This document shows, piece after piece, positions 34,521 through 44,689 of a stretch of 64,000 nucleotides of DNA; positions within the stretch are counted from its first letter, which is position 1; each line of letters opens with the position of its first letter. Both the position numbers and the translations under genes were made by a program. The stretch is taken from NCBI GenBank assembly GCA_036362985.1, contig JAYGXS010000007.1, forward strand, positions 7,732,760 to 7,796,759, in the 5' to 3' direction. This DNA is from Ligula intestinalis (Eukaryota > Platyhelminthes > Cestoda > Diphyllobothriidea > Diphyllobothriidae). Under the pieces are notes generated by a model. That model was not told the origin of the DNA. It saw only the letters and a program-made list of their open reading frames with translations, and did not search any database.

Positions 34521-34835
34521 TTGCTCGAACTTCTGCATTACCGCCTTAAAACTTACTTCACATTTAGAGGTGAAATGTATGAACAAATTAAAGGAACCCC
34601 AATGGGCTCCCCTCTATCAGCCCTGGTTACTGAAGTGTTCGTTCAGCGGATTGAACAGTCGGTCTTCACCATGTATCAACCGAACTTTTGGGCTCATTAT
34701 GTTGATGACACTTTCTTCATTGTCATCATCATTGGCAAAAGCAGAAGCAACCGCGATCTGATTGAGGAAACCGGTTTGGTGTGCAAAAAAGAATCTCGTG
34801 CAAGCCCACAACTTGGCATGGCCAATGATTACCTA
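34521..34835 (+). pseudogene. Penelope-like RT palm fused by deletion to the endonuclease tail (family A)
   Basis: The frame opens with YFTFRGEMYEQIKGTPMGSP (RT motif B) and reaches YVDDTFFIV at about 34698, the intact PLE RT catalytic motif. Immediately afterwards, in another frame, it reads LAKAEATAIRLRKPVWCAKK and LVQAHNLAWPMIT-stop, the extreme C-terminus seen in the copy at 15416-15832. The RT thumb and whole GIY-YIG domain are thus deleted. The 3'UTR and hammerhead follow in the same order as in the 15.3-15.8 kb copy. Confidence 0.88.
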
Positions 34836-34925
34836 ACTGGCTGCACATTTCCGCGCTCTGATTGGACCCTGCATGTAAAGAAAGACAAACTATCGATTTT
34901 TAAATTTAAACCTTCTTTGTACCTG

Positions 34926-34967
34926 TTTGGCCTGATGAGAAGTTACTGAAAGCGTTCGCTCGCCAAA
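34926..34967 (+). ncRNA. Hammerhead ribozyme-like motif (class II), best formed
   Basis: Stem I TTTGGC (34926-34931) pairs perfectly with GCCAAA (34962-34967). The core CTGATGA is at 34932-34938 and GAAA at 34948-34951. Stem III AGCG (34951-34954) pairs with CGCT (34957-34960) across a TT loop, so A15.1-U16.1 is present, and C34961 occupies the cleavage position. Stem II is a weak nine-base insert. All invariant core bases of the hammerhead fold are present. Hammerheads are known in PLE terminal repeats. Function is inferred. Confidence 0.8.
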
Positions 34968-34984
34968 ATTGTGTTCTGAATTGC

Positions 34985-35822
34985 CTAATGGGCGCTTCTG
35001 CAACATTATCAAAACTTTGGAAATTGAGCACCACGATGAAAGTGGAAAGCAATAACAAACTTTCCTTTCTCGATGTCCTAGTGCGCCGTCGCTCCACCGG
35101 AATACTGTAGACCTCAGCATCAAGAAAAGCCACCAGCACGAAACAAATACTCCACCTCAACAGCAATTACCCTCAATCTCAAATGTAGCTGTGGTCTTAC
35201 TTTTTTCCAGAGAGTTGAAAAACATTGCAGCACAGAAGCTGAAAAAGAGCGGAACAACAATATTTACGTGATGTCTTTCGATTTAATGGGTACCCGAATT
35301 ATTTCGGTAAACAAAGCAAGCGCTGAGTGAACAGACGATGGGCGACGAATCCGCAACCCGAAATTTAGAGTGCCATTCTCTACACAAAAGGAGTCTCCGA
35401 AGCAAACTCCAGACTGTTACAACCCGCTGGAGTATGCATAGCCAATCTACCTCAGGCGACAATACGCCGCCGAGTGATGCAACCTAAAGACAGACTGCCC
35501 CTTACTGAAACCTCCGCAGTTTTCTACGAAATACTCTGCAACGATGGAGACTCAAACTACGTTGGAGAAACAGGGCGCAAATCGTAGATCCGCCTACAAG
35601 AACGCAAAACGGCGGCCCGGAGACTAGACCCTAACTTGCAGCTTTCAATACATATCGGAGGGACCGGCCACGACTTTGATCATCAAGCACGACCATCGTA
35701 GGCCGAGGAGCCTCAAAAGCTGAAAGATTGACGCTTGAGGCATTGTATTCATACACCAATTCTGTCAACAGACATCTGGACATCCCTGCGGCCTACAAAA
35801 TCCTGTGCCATTGCGTAAGTTA
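34985..35822 (+). mobile_element. Penelope-like element fragment (family C): RT end plus GIY-YIG
   Basis: Directly after the hammerhead the plus strand reads ATLSKLWKLSTTMKVESNNK, then LSFLDVLVRRRSTG, FRFNGYPNYF, LPQATIRRRVM, KDRLPLTETSAVFYEILCND, NYVGETGRKS, RRLDPNLQLSIHIGGTGHDF, KAERLTLEALYSYTNSVNRH and LDIPAAYKILCHCVS-stop. The thumb-like and GIY-YIG (YVGETGR) parts are clear, with several stops and shifts. It is a different PLE family from the copy just upstream, so two elements abut head to tail across the ribozyme. Confidence 0.87.
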
Positions 35823-35824
35823 AG

Positions 35825-38800
35825 GATGGAGCACGGTCAAACCTAAGTCAGGGTTGGCAAACGAATACGGTCCTATCAAGAAACCACTGGAAGAGGGAGC
35901 AGGATTGCAAGCATTCTCTACCATGGCGATAGAACAGATCACAAATTGCCGTCATGCTATTCCAAAATCCCCGCGTAAGGCCAGACAGCGGATGGAGAAA
36001 AATCAATCAGTCCAAGGACAACACTTACAGCCGCAACTTTAAACTGTTGATCGATGACAATCAGTATTCGCTTTGACAGAGGACAACAGGCCCAGCTGTC
36101 CGAAAGGTCGGCAAATCTCCAAATTTATTCCGGTGAGCCGAAGATGAATTATAGTATTTTTAATCTCCATTCATCATGAGGAGCTTCTTCTGCGTTACGA
36201 AGAGCGGCACAGAGCCCGGTTAAACATCAGGTCAGGTCCAACGGTCCAGCTTCTGACTTTATTTAATCTTGACGGCTCAACTGTTGAGATGGATGACGCC
36301 CATCGTGTATCCCACAGCGTTCAGGGATATCGTCACGCGCATGAATTAGTTTAGAGTGATAGCAGACTTGGACGGCATCTGTTGTGACCCGGCTTTGGTA
36401 ATGCAACACAGTCAGGGAGCTTAGATGTAGGGTACTCTACGCGTGCCGAAAACAAGACGTGCTCCCACTATAGTTTACCGGCTTTAGAGAAAAGAGGACG
36501 AGAACCTTAGCCGCGTGTGCGAGAGTGGCACAAATGTCACACGAAAAAGGAACCATAGAGTCTGGCCCATGGTCTTACTTCTCTAGGGAGACAGACATTT
36601 TGCATGGGGTATTCATCTGGGGACCTTGATAGATTTCAGTTTAAAACAGAAACTGCGAACTTAACCTAAAAGTGCATTCACGATAAAAATTAATTGCAAA
36701 CTAGCGCAGTGATGTTAGGCGAATGGAAAGCGTTTGCCAGGAAAAATAAACTCTAAAAAATGCGACCGTTGCGTGCATAAGTACCATTTGGTTTATCACT
36801 GGACTTAAATCCGCACACAAGGATGTTCTGCCGACAAGACACCTGCGCAGAAAAACTTCGGTACCGAGACTTCCCTCCTTCCTGCCTTTGCGGCACAATC
36901 AAAGAGCCATGAAAATGGAAAAACTGAAAGCAAGCGTTTGATTTAGAGGACTAATTATTCGCAGCGGAATGTGCTAGGTAAGGTAGCAGACAGGCAACCC
37001 CATTGACTAATGTTTTCAACCGAATTGTCTGTGAAAAAAACCTAAATCAAAGGCGGCTCGATAGCCGATGGGCAGTCATTTGTCGAAAGCTGCAGCTTCC
37101 TCTGCCTTTAATCTAAGTTATAATTTTTCAACCAAAAAAAATTCCTTGGGGCGGAGAAAAGCTGAGTGTCAGTTAATTATTTAGTGGGTATACTGGCCCC
37201 GAGTTCAGATTCAAAATGCTGACATTAACCTTTCGTATTCACCCACCGGCTTAGGCCTGTTGCTTTACAGTGCAGGTGAGACTTATTAACCCTATTGTAT
37301 ATGATATGAATCTGCTTAAGGGAGAAGACTGCTCGACAAGCGAAAAAGTTTGTTTGTTATTCTGAGCTTTTAACCTTGTAACAGAGCTCATCGTCGGAGA
37401 CAGAAGCAGCAGCGGCAGCAAATAAGCAATAATTTTAGGGGAAGCAAGCCAATCAGTGATCATTGACGCAACCCTGGAGGTGAAGGCGCAGGGCTCTGTA
37501 CGCCGGCGCAAATACAATGCATCGATTGATTGAGTCCCCATCCGCAGAGCGGACGTCAATTACTTATCGGTTTCTATGATTTCCAGTGTGGATGATTATC
37601 TTGACAACGGTGAAAATGGACTTGTAGTCCACTGTGTAGTTGGGAGCAGCAACTTGTTGAAATACGGGACATAAAAAATGAATAGTCGATATTTCACGGT
37701 GTCTTTTGAAGTGTTATTGAGTTATTTTTACGCCCTTGCCTGTAAATGTGGGGCAATTTAGTTAGCTTTGTCTTCTTCCTCGTCAAAAGCCAGGTAATCC
37801 GCTGTCTATTATGATGTGGTTTTCTATTGCAGTTCGTCAATCCCACAGTCAGACTGTTCAAAGTTTTGCAAATATTTTTCTCAAAAGCGAAACCTACTTC
37901 TTAATTACCTACAAACATATTGCTCTTCGAATTCCATAAAATAGCATGTGATTTGACAGTCGTAACAAAAGCGTACGAAGTAGATGATTTGAGGCGTGTC
38001 AGTAAATAATTTCGATTATTTCATCGAATTGCTTCAAGAGTTGCTGGAGTAGGAGCCCCTGCATTACTATTTTGCGATGGATCATGCGTTGCCCCGTCGC
38101 CACGTGCATGCTTCGATTCTCAAGAAGCGTCAGCAATTCAGCTATCGATTTTGCACAGCGGACATGACCTTGATGCAGACGATGAGTCAGTCGACCAACT
38201 GCAGTCCTCTTCAATCAATCATCACCTTCGTTAGTTGGTAAATATCAATCCTTTTGGTTGTATTCTCCAAGGATTAGCTTAGTGTCAGTCCCGGACTATC
38301 TTCGACCTCTAACATTCTCGACTCAATTTCCCTTGATTGCCCCTAGTGTTCAAATGCGCTGACAACACCGCTAGGAATTTAACCACGTGTGTAGCAAGAT
38401 TCAGGCTGTAACTATTTTTCATAATATTTTAAATACCTTTGCATTTTAGTTGTTTTAGGTCATTGTTGTATCTTACGTTGGGTTACGCTCTATACTCAAA
38501 TCGAGTCAAAGTGTTCTAACCACAGCTTTTTCTCATTCTTAAACCCAAAACGTGCAAAAACGGATACTTCTGTCATTTTTCCCATCTTATGGTTCTGTAG
38601 ACTTCACTGGTGTGTGAAAGCAAGCCTTTTTCTGGAGATGTTTTTTGCTTCTATTGGAAGGAAGCAAAACCCAAACATAATTCAAATTCCTTTTTACCGG
38701 TTTTTATCCATTTGTCGGTTTTCCGAACCAATTTCGCTCTCTTGCACTGGCGATTGAAGAATTTAGAAAGATAAATTTAAAGATATTATCACATAAAATT

Positions 38801-39085
38801 ACATTTTAGGGTGCAAAACTGACAATGAAATGTAAAAACTGAAAGACAGTACTACTGTAATACGAAGATTATGGCGTGGAAAATCCGAAATAAAATAAAA
38901 CTCATTGCTGATGTAATTCACTTACATTACAGTTTTAAATAAAATCAGTAATGCTTAGAACGTTTTTCGTAACATGATATATTCTTACAGACGAGACGAC
39001 ATGTGTTTGTATGCAATAGATCTCCAGACTTGCCACTTTCTTTTCGCTTTTCCAGAAAGAGAGAGGGACTTAGTTTCAAACCGAC
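35825..39085. other. No gene; short R2 scrap at about 36330-36400
   Basis: Open frames up to 102 codons (minus 37251-37559) occur. That one runs into a hammerhead-like string at 37351-37398 and probably reflects PLE terminal sequence. The 36330-36400 block (GCATGAATTAGTTTAGAGTG) is an inverse R2 fragment. The rest is unclassified. Confidence 0.4.
37351..37398 (-). ncRNA. Hammerhead-like relic, GAAA box lost
   Basis: On the minus strand CCGACGA is followed by a hairpin TGAGCT/AGCTCA and then GAAT instead of GAAA. The placement of stem II matches class I motifs, but two invariant positions are altered, so this is a decayed PLE terminal copy at best. Confidence 0.35.
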
Positions 39086-39089
39086 ATTT

Positions 39090-39245
39090 CGACCATAGAT
39101 TTTGACCATGTCCAAAGTATGCTTCACATCATGGTCGTGCAAGGATGGTGACCTGCGGTGAAAAAGCTTAAAGTGATAGTAGACTTGCGCAGCATCTACT
39201 GCATACGCTCTTCCCTCATCCACCTGAGCCTGGTGTCAAAACGTA
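39090..39245 (-). repeat. Interspersed repeat R2 copy, minus
   Basis: The reverse complement has GGCTCAGGTGGATGAGGGAAG, GTAGATGCTGCGCAAGTCT and ACTATCACTTTAAG, the R2 order. A 62-codon frame next to it (39435-39247, minus) is of unknown meaning. Confidence 0.55.
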
Positions 39246-39439
39246 GTCAAGAAGACTGAATTTGCGATAGGGCGTAGGTGGCTGGCGTGGCCTGAGCTGC
39301 CTCTACGCGTTTCACCACGCTCTCCCATGTCTGGCAAGTGTTATCGGCGCGCAACCCGAATAAAGCCCACCATCTCCATGTTTTTCTAGCACATCCTTCA
39401 CATTGCGCTTTTAGGGGCCACCAGTTTCCAGCCACGCAC

Positions 39440-41065
39440 TTCAGTGAAGTCTGCAGAATAATATCTGGGCCCGATCTGGATCTGATAGTTCATATTTGTT
39501 CGAAGTTTAGCCTGACCAAATGCTAGCAACATTGTAGGATCTCCTAAGGCGTCGTGTCTGCCACAATATCTTTTTGTCACCACTCTGACTGCCTACACAC
39601 GATGACCATAAACGCTGGACCGGACACACGCAGGCGCGTCAAATCACGTACCTAAATGGTTGTAGTTCCCCGAAAGCCAACTGGTCGCGTGACCTTATCA
39701 CAATGCGGCCTATCAAGTCGTAAGAGAACGCGTTTGAAAATCCGTTATAAGCCACTGTCACCTCTCACACAGTTATCTGCAATACGGACTGCGAGGACAT
39801 AGCTAGTTCGGTCCCGAGACTGTGCTAGCTTCGAAGCGGGGACATTCAGCACGCCGAGGCCAACCATCGGCAAATACCACCCGAGAAAGCAACTCCGGGT
39901 TTTGTACGCAATTAATCCCCTTCCGGGTGGATTCCAAAGTTATGTCCTCCTTATTGTGTTCTTCCTTGGGGATTCCAGCGGTCGTAACTAGACGGTGACT
40001 CACGTCAGATGCTACCGTAACTACAAAATGAACACGCTGGCCTAACCTGGAAATTACAGGATCTTCCGTCCTTCGAACTGTAATTTCTTAGCCAGCCATC
40101 CGATGAATGAACAGTAAAGTTTAATAATCTGTCTCGTGCAGGGGATCCGAAATAACGCAAGTACATCATACCGAATGATATTATGGTGCAACTGGTGACC
40201 GAGCTACATAAATTTTAACTGAAGTTCGGTTTCCACTAGTCAAAATCATCTAAGTGGCGTTGTAATATTTTCTATTGGACAGCATAATTCCAAGTTATTT
40301 TAAACACACCAGAATGCCGACCTTTGAATGCATCTCTTATCGTCCGCCCGGAGAAGGTATTACTGAAAAAATAAATACATAGGCAGATGTACTTTCCATA
40401 TCGATTTTTGATATTCCATTAACTTCAAATAGTCAACAAGTCCAGTCTAGCGAACGTGCCTTTTCAATTATTTATCATCAAGCCAATACCAAACTATAAG
40501 GGACGGTAGAGGGACAAAAGTTTTAAAATCCAACAAACAGTTAGGAAGGAGAAGGCATTCAAAAGTTCAGGAGCCCGATTTAGGCTAAATCAAAGGACAG
40601 CCAGGGAGATGTCCAGAATTTCATTCATTTTGCTGCGTCGCCACGGATAACTAACCCGAATCTGTCCTTAATCTGACAACTTTATCTTTGAGCTCCCTCT
40701 CCTCATTCTAAAATTTTATTTAATGCTTAAACTTCTGTCATTTTACTCTCCCTTATATTATTGTATTGATTTACAAAAAAACGATCGAAATAGTGCGTTC
40801 GCTAGACTTTACTGCTTGCTTGAATGCATATCATTGCTCAACCTCAAATATATGTTGCAGCGATCATGCAGAAGAATACTCTTTGTCAACCACATCTTCT
40901 GAAAATCGTTGTTTTTCAAAATTTTATACTCGAAACTGGCCAGCTCTCAGTCTCGAAAGTTTCAAATTATGAAATGTTAAAGAGTGAATGAACGAATTAA
41001 TTAACCCATTATCTTCAATAATTTAGACCACTTTGATTTTTGTTATGGAACTTGGAGACCCTTGA
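39440..41065. other. No gene recognised; degenerate PLE end near 40451-40485
   Basis: On the minus strand at 40451-40485, TTGGCTTGATGATAAATAA is followed by TTGAAAAGGCACG, which resembles a class II hammerhead with one core change and poor stems. It may mark a PLE end. No PLE protein was recognised beside it. Confidence 0.35.
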
Positions 41066-41069
41066 CTTT

Positions 41070-41260
41070 TTCAGACTTGTATATAGATTAATTTAGAGCG
41101 ATTTTTTAAAAGCTCATATGGATATCAGAAAAATAAACCTAGGTAATATACCATGAATTTAAATGTGCGTTTATTCAGATAGATAATTACAAAAGCTCTT
41201 AATTTCTAAGTGATCTCATCTGAGATCACCGGGAGGTAATGGGTAATTATGCAGTAAAAT
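41070..41260 (+). repeat. Repeat R8 with a near-palindromic 20-mer (partner 58630-58830, opposite strand)
   Basis: The stretch TTGTATATAGATTAATTTAG, AGCTCATATGGATATCAGA, GATAGATAATTAC, AAAGCTCTTAATTT and GTGATCTCATCTGAGATCAC (41210-41229) is mirrored in reverse complement at 58630-58830, including the following GAGGTAATGGG. It looks like a MITE or a promoter-like dispersed repeat. Confidence 0.65.
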
Positions 41261-41364
41261 GCACATCTATTGAGAAGTGTTACGAGCATAAGGGAGAGGG
41301 TGATTTTCTTCGCAATCCATCCACTAAACACCTTAATGCAAATACAAGCGGAGATAGGCTTAAC

Positions 41365-41653
41365 ATTTGAAGACTGTATAAACAGCAAAATGTAATGCAT
41401 CCATAAATTTCGAGAGGGCTCTTCAGGTGCCACCCCTCATTGCGTAACGGGAATGAACGTCAGAGAAAATACACAACTGACTTCATACAGAAAAAATCGT
41501 TAGAAAACGGCAAATTCACTATAAATTCTGTATGAATAAAGTTGTGTATTTACTCTGATGTTCATTCCCGTTATGCAATGAGGGGTGGCAAGTGAAGATC
41601 CCTCTCGAAATTCATGGATCCATTAAATTTTGCTGTTTATACAGTCTTCAAAT
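41365..41653. repeat. Palindrome with 128-bp arms
   Basis: The arms 41365-41492 and 41526-41653 are reverse complements with few mismatches, around a 33-bp spacer. The arms carry CAGTATAAACAGCAAAAT-like, CGAGAGGG, CACCCCTCATTGC and GAATGAACGTCAGAG blocks. No coding frame. It could form a long hairpin in RNA or a cruciform in DNA. Confidence 0.88.
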
Positions 41654-41659
41654 TTTCAC

Positions 41660-44425
41660 CAGGGAAAAGAAGCTTTAAAAATTGGCTTAACACTTTGTGG
41701 AAATCGGAAAATATTTTAAATATGTACATGTCATTCCTTTGAGTATACAGTTAAAAGAAGCCCAAGTTGTGTTTCCAAATTATTTGAAGAAAGACTACTT
41801 TCTATAGATAGTTTCCAGAACCTTTATTTGAATGTATAACGTCATCAGTATGCAATAAGAAAAGGGCGTTCTGCATATATTAACTGCGTTTACTCATAAA
41901 ATGTTAGCCGAAATTTTGTTCCAATTTGAATTCAATTTAATGAAAGTAATCACAAGCGGCATTATTTAAAAATAGTGCCATCATGTCAGGATGCCAACGA
42001 TCTGCTCTCATGGCGCCTGAAAAAGACTAGACGTCGTAAACAAATGAATGACATACGGATGACGTAAGAACGAACAGATGACATAACACTACCAGCGCCC
42101 TCCAACTCCGAGAAAAATTTGACTGTAATGACAAGCTCAGCCCCTGTTGTAAAGATCAATTGTCAGTCCAATCATGAGTTAATCGCAGAATTATTTATTG
42201 TTCCTTGATGCTCATATCGATTTATTTATATTTTATAGGACAAAAATACACGAAACAATTCCTTTACATACGCATTTTGAACTAATTAGCGTCTTCTTCA
42301 TAGGTTTCGCTTAAAGCAGGATTGGTTTTATGGCTCAAAAAACGTTTGATTGTAGGGATTTTTAAGACCGTGAAATATCCATTCACTTAGCATCCTATCT
42401 TTCCATTTAGATATGTCCTTTAGAGATCACGTCGCATAAATCACATCAATTGAAAAGTTTTAAGTGAATGGTATGACGACTTCCCACATAAATTCCAGAA
42501 AAAAATGGTAATTGCTCTTTCGTACAATGTAAAGGGCATGTCTTTTGGAAACCCTGAATTTAAGTGCGAACATTTTTAGATTCAAAATTATGGTATTATT
42601 TAAAAAGGTTTCTTTTACCTTAAAAGGGATCGTTTAAGAAAGCGTGTGTATTCAAAAATACGTATCTAACTGCATTTGAGGTCGCACTTCGGGCAACGAC
42701 CGGACGTCTCCTACGTTTTGCGGAGGCCGCTGCAATACGGAGAAGAAAGCCAGAGCTCTGTAAGCAGCTGGACTATGTGATCAACCTCGCATTGCCGTGG
42801 TAAAGATCGATAAACTCATTCCCGCATACGCCTCCTCCTCGTCACCTTTAAGACTGACAGCTACCCTGTCCCCTGCCTCAACCCCCCCCCCTTTTTAACC
42901 ACGTCCTACAGGATTTCATTATGTGCCATGCTGTGACAATTACTGCCCCCTCCTCTACCCCTCACCATGCACCAACATCTATGACTTATTGTTTCTACTC
43001 CGTTTACCTATCAAGTTTCACCCTTCGAGACTGACACTTAATTGGACAGTTATTTCTCTTAGTAATAGGCAACGACCGTTTGCAGCTAATTGAGAGGTCA
43101 CAAAATCTAATGACGGCATTAAATTCTGCTCAACTCGTGGTCTTTGCCTTGTTCGACTTTCTTCTTGGAAAACAATAGTTTAACCACAGGTGTGTCTACC
43201 TACCCAGTCTGGCCAATCATCTTTCAATGATCAATCACACAAAGACAGCTTTAGAAGTTAAGGCATTTCCCGCGGTCACTTTATTTCAGATATGGCGCAC
43301 TGGCATGCGACTGCTCACTCGTCTCACAGTCAACGTTTTTTTAAAATATATTCTTTACTTCCTCTGTACAGCATAAACTGTTACTACCACTAAGGCTCCC
43401 CATTTCTTCTCTTCTCTCGTGGAACAGCGCCTGAAGATTGCAGATGCTAAAGTTTCCTCTATTACCTTAACTTACTGCGACAGTATCACGTACACGACTT
43501 GACCTGCCAAACAAAAACGCTAGGATTTTATTTGTAAAAAATACCACACCTACCATATGCCTTTTGGCGGATTACGACGAACAACTGTTTTTCATGCCCT
43601 AATTACTGCGGCCTTTTAATGCAGATATTTATTATTATTCCCAGTCTGACGGCGACCTGGGGATCCAGTGTCGCAGATGGTTACTGCAGTCAGCGCTCTT
43701 AGTGTGGTAGTTTAAAGCGTGTGTCCGATTGGCTTTAGAGACGAATATGCGCTGAGACAGTCAACGTCGCTCGTTAATCCTTTCTTCCTTCCAGGCACTG
43801 GATCACTGTCCAGGCCAGTCATTTGTCCGGCGATGGGAAGGGGACAGAAGCTTTCAGAGCTAAATACTTCATACAACAGGTGTATATATCGCTGACGGCC
43901 TATTGACAGCTTCTGAATATAACACAGTTAGCCCACCGAAACCTGAATATCTCAATTCCGAGGGATTAACCTGCAAGCTGACGCAGGAATTTTTTAAGGA
44001 GATTAAAAAGGCGGACATTTAAAAAAGACAGGAACATATCTACCCGAAGGTGGGGAGACCCACCGAGGGGCTGAATTGCTTGCAGTTGTGCCATGCAGTG
44101 GCAGATAACTTACAAAGCACGTGTCTTGGCTTGAAGCTAGTAACTGTGTTCCCAATATAACCAACCATACGACTGAAATGGTGGAAGTCATCACATTGCA
44201 TGGAGGGGGTTCCTTCGGTAAGAGTGAAATTGCGTTTGGCTCCCTTATTACTGTTCCCAAGACTTCTTCGTGAATTTCGACAGCTAGATGGTTAAAATCT
44301 GGTGTCGGGCTCACTATGACATAACTGTTCACTTAATATTTAGTAGTGAGCAGGTTTTTCTCACAACAAAGGTACTACAACTTCCACCCACATTGCACTC
44401 CATACACGGAAACCTTTAGCGTCCT
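41660..44425. other. No gene recognised; R1-like scrap at 43250-43460
   Basis: The 43340-43460 part (TTCTTTACTTCCTCTGTACAGC, CTGAAGATTGCAGATGC) loosely follows the R1 order. A 109-codon minus frame at 44332-44003 shows no domain. There is a C-rich run near 42880-42893. Confidence 0.4.
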
Positions 44426-44429
44426 ACAG

Positions 44430-44685
44430 TTAAGTTTGATTGTTTTTAGTTTTGCGTTTAGTTTAGCTTTACTTTGATTTGCTTCCTAGCTCACAATTTA
44501 GTTGCATTGGTTTTGTTGTAATTTAATTTAGTTTTTTTGCGCAGTTCTGCTATTTTTGCAGTTCTTGTTTCCTATTGGTTGCATTTTTTGTTTTGATTAT
44601 TGCGCGCTTTTTTGCCAAGCACCATGCTATTTAAATAATTTTTCCTATTTTTTAAATTTTTATACGCTCTAATTTTTGAACAATT
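44430..44685 (+). repeat. T-rich repeat R5 (partner 51640-51910, opposite strand)
   Basis: It contains TTTAGTTTTGCGTTTAGTTT, TTGCATTTTTTGTTTTGATT, ATTGCGCGCTTTTTTG and CTATTTAAATAATTTTTCC. The reverse complement of 51640-51910 gives the same order, including the GCGCGCTTTTTTG and ATTTAAATAATTTTT blocks. Confidence 0.65.
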
Positions 44686-44689
44686 TTTC

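Noticed and set aside
44003..44332. 109-codon minus-strand frame as a gene
   Set aside because: No domain, no splice signals, and an amino-acid mix typical of a chance frame.
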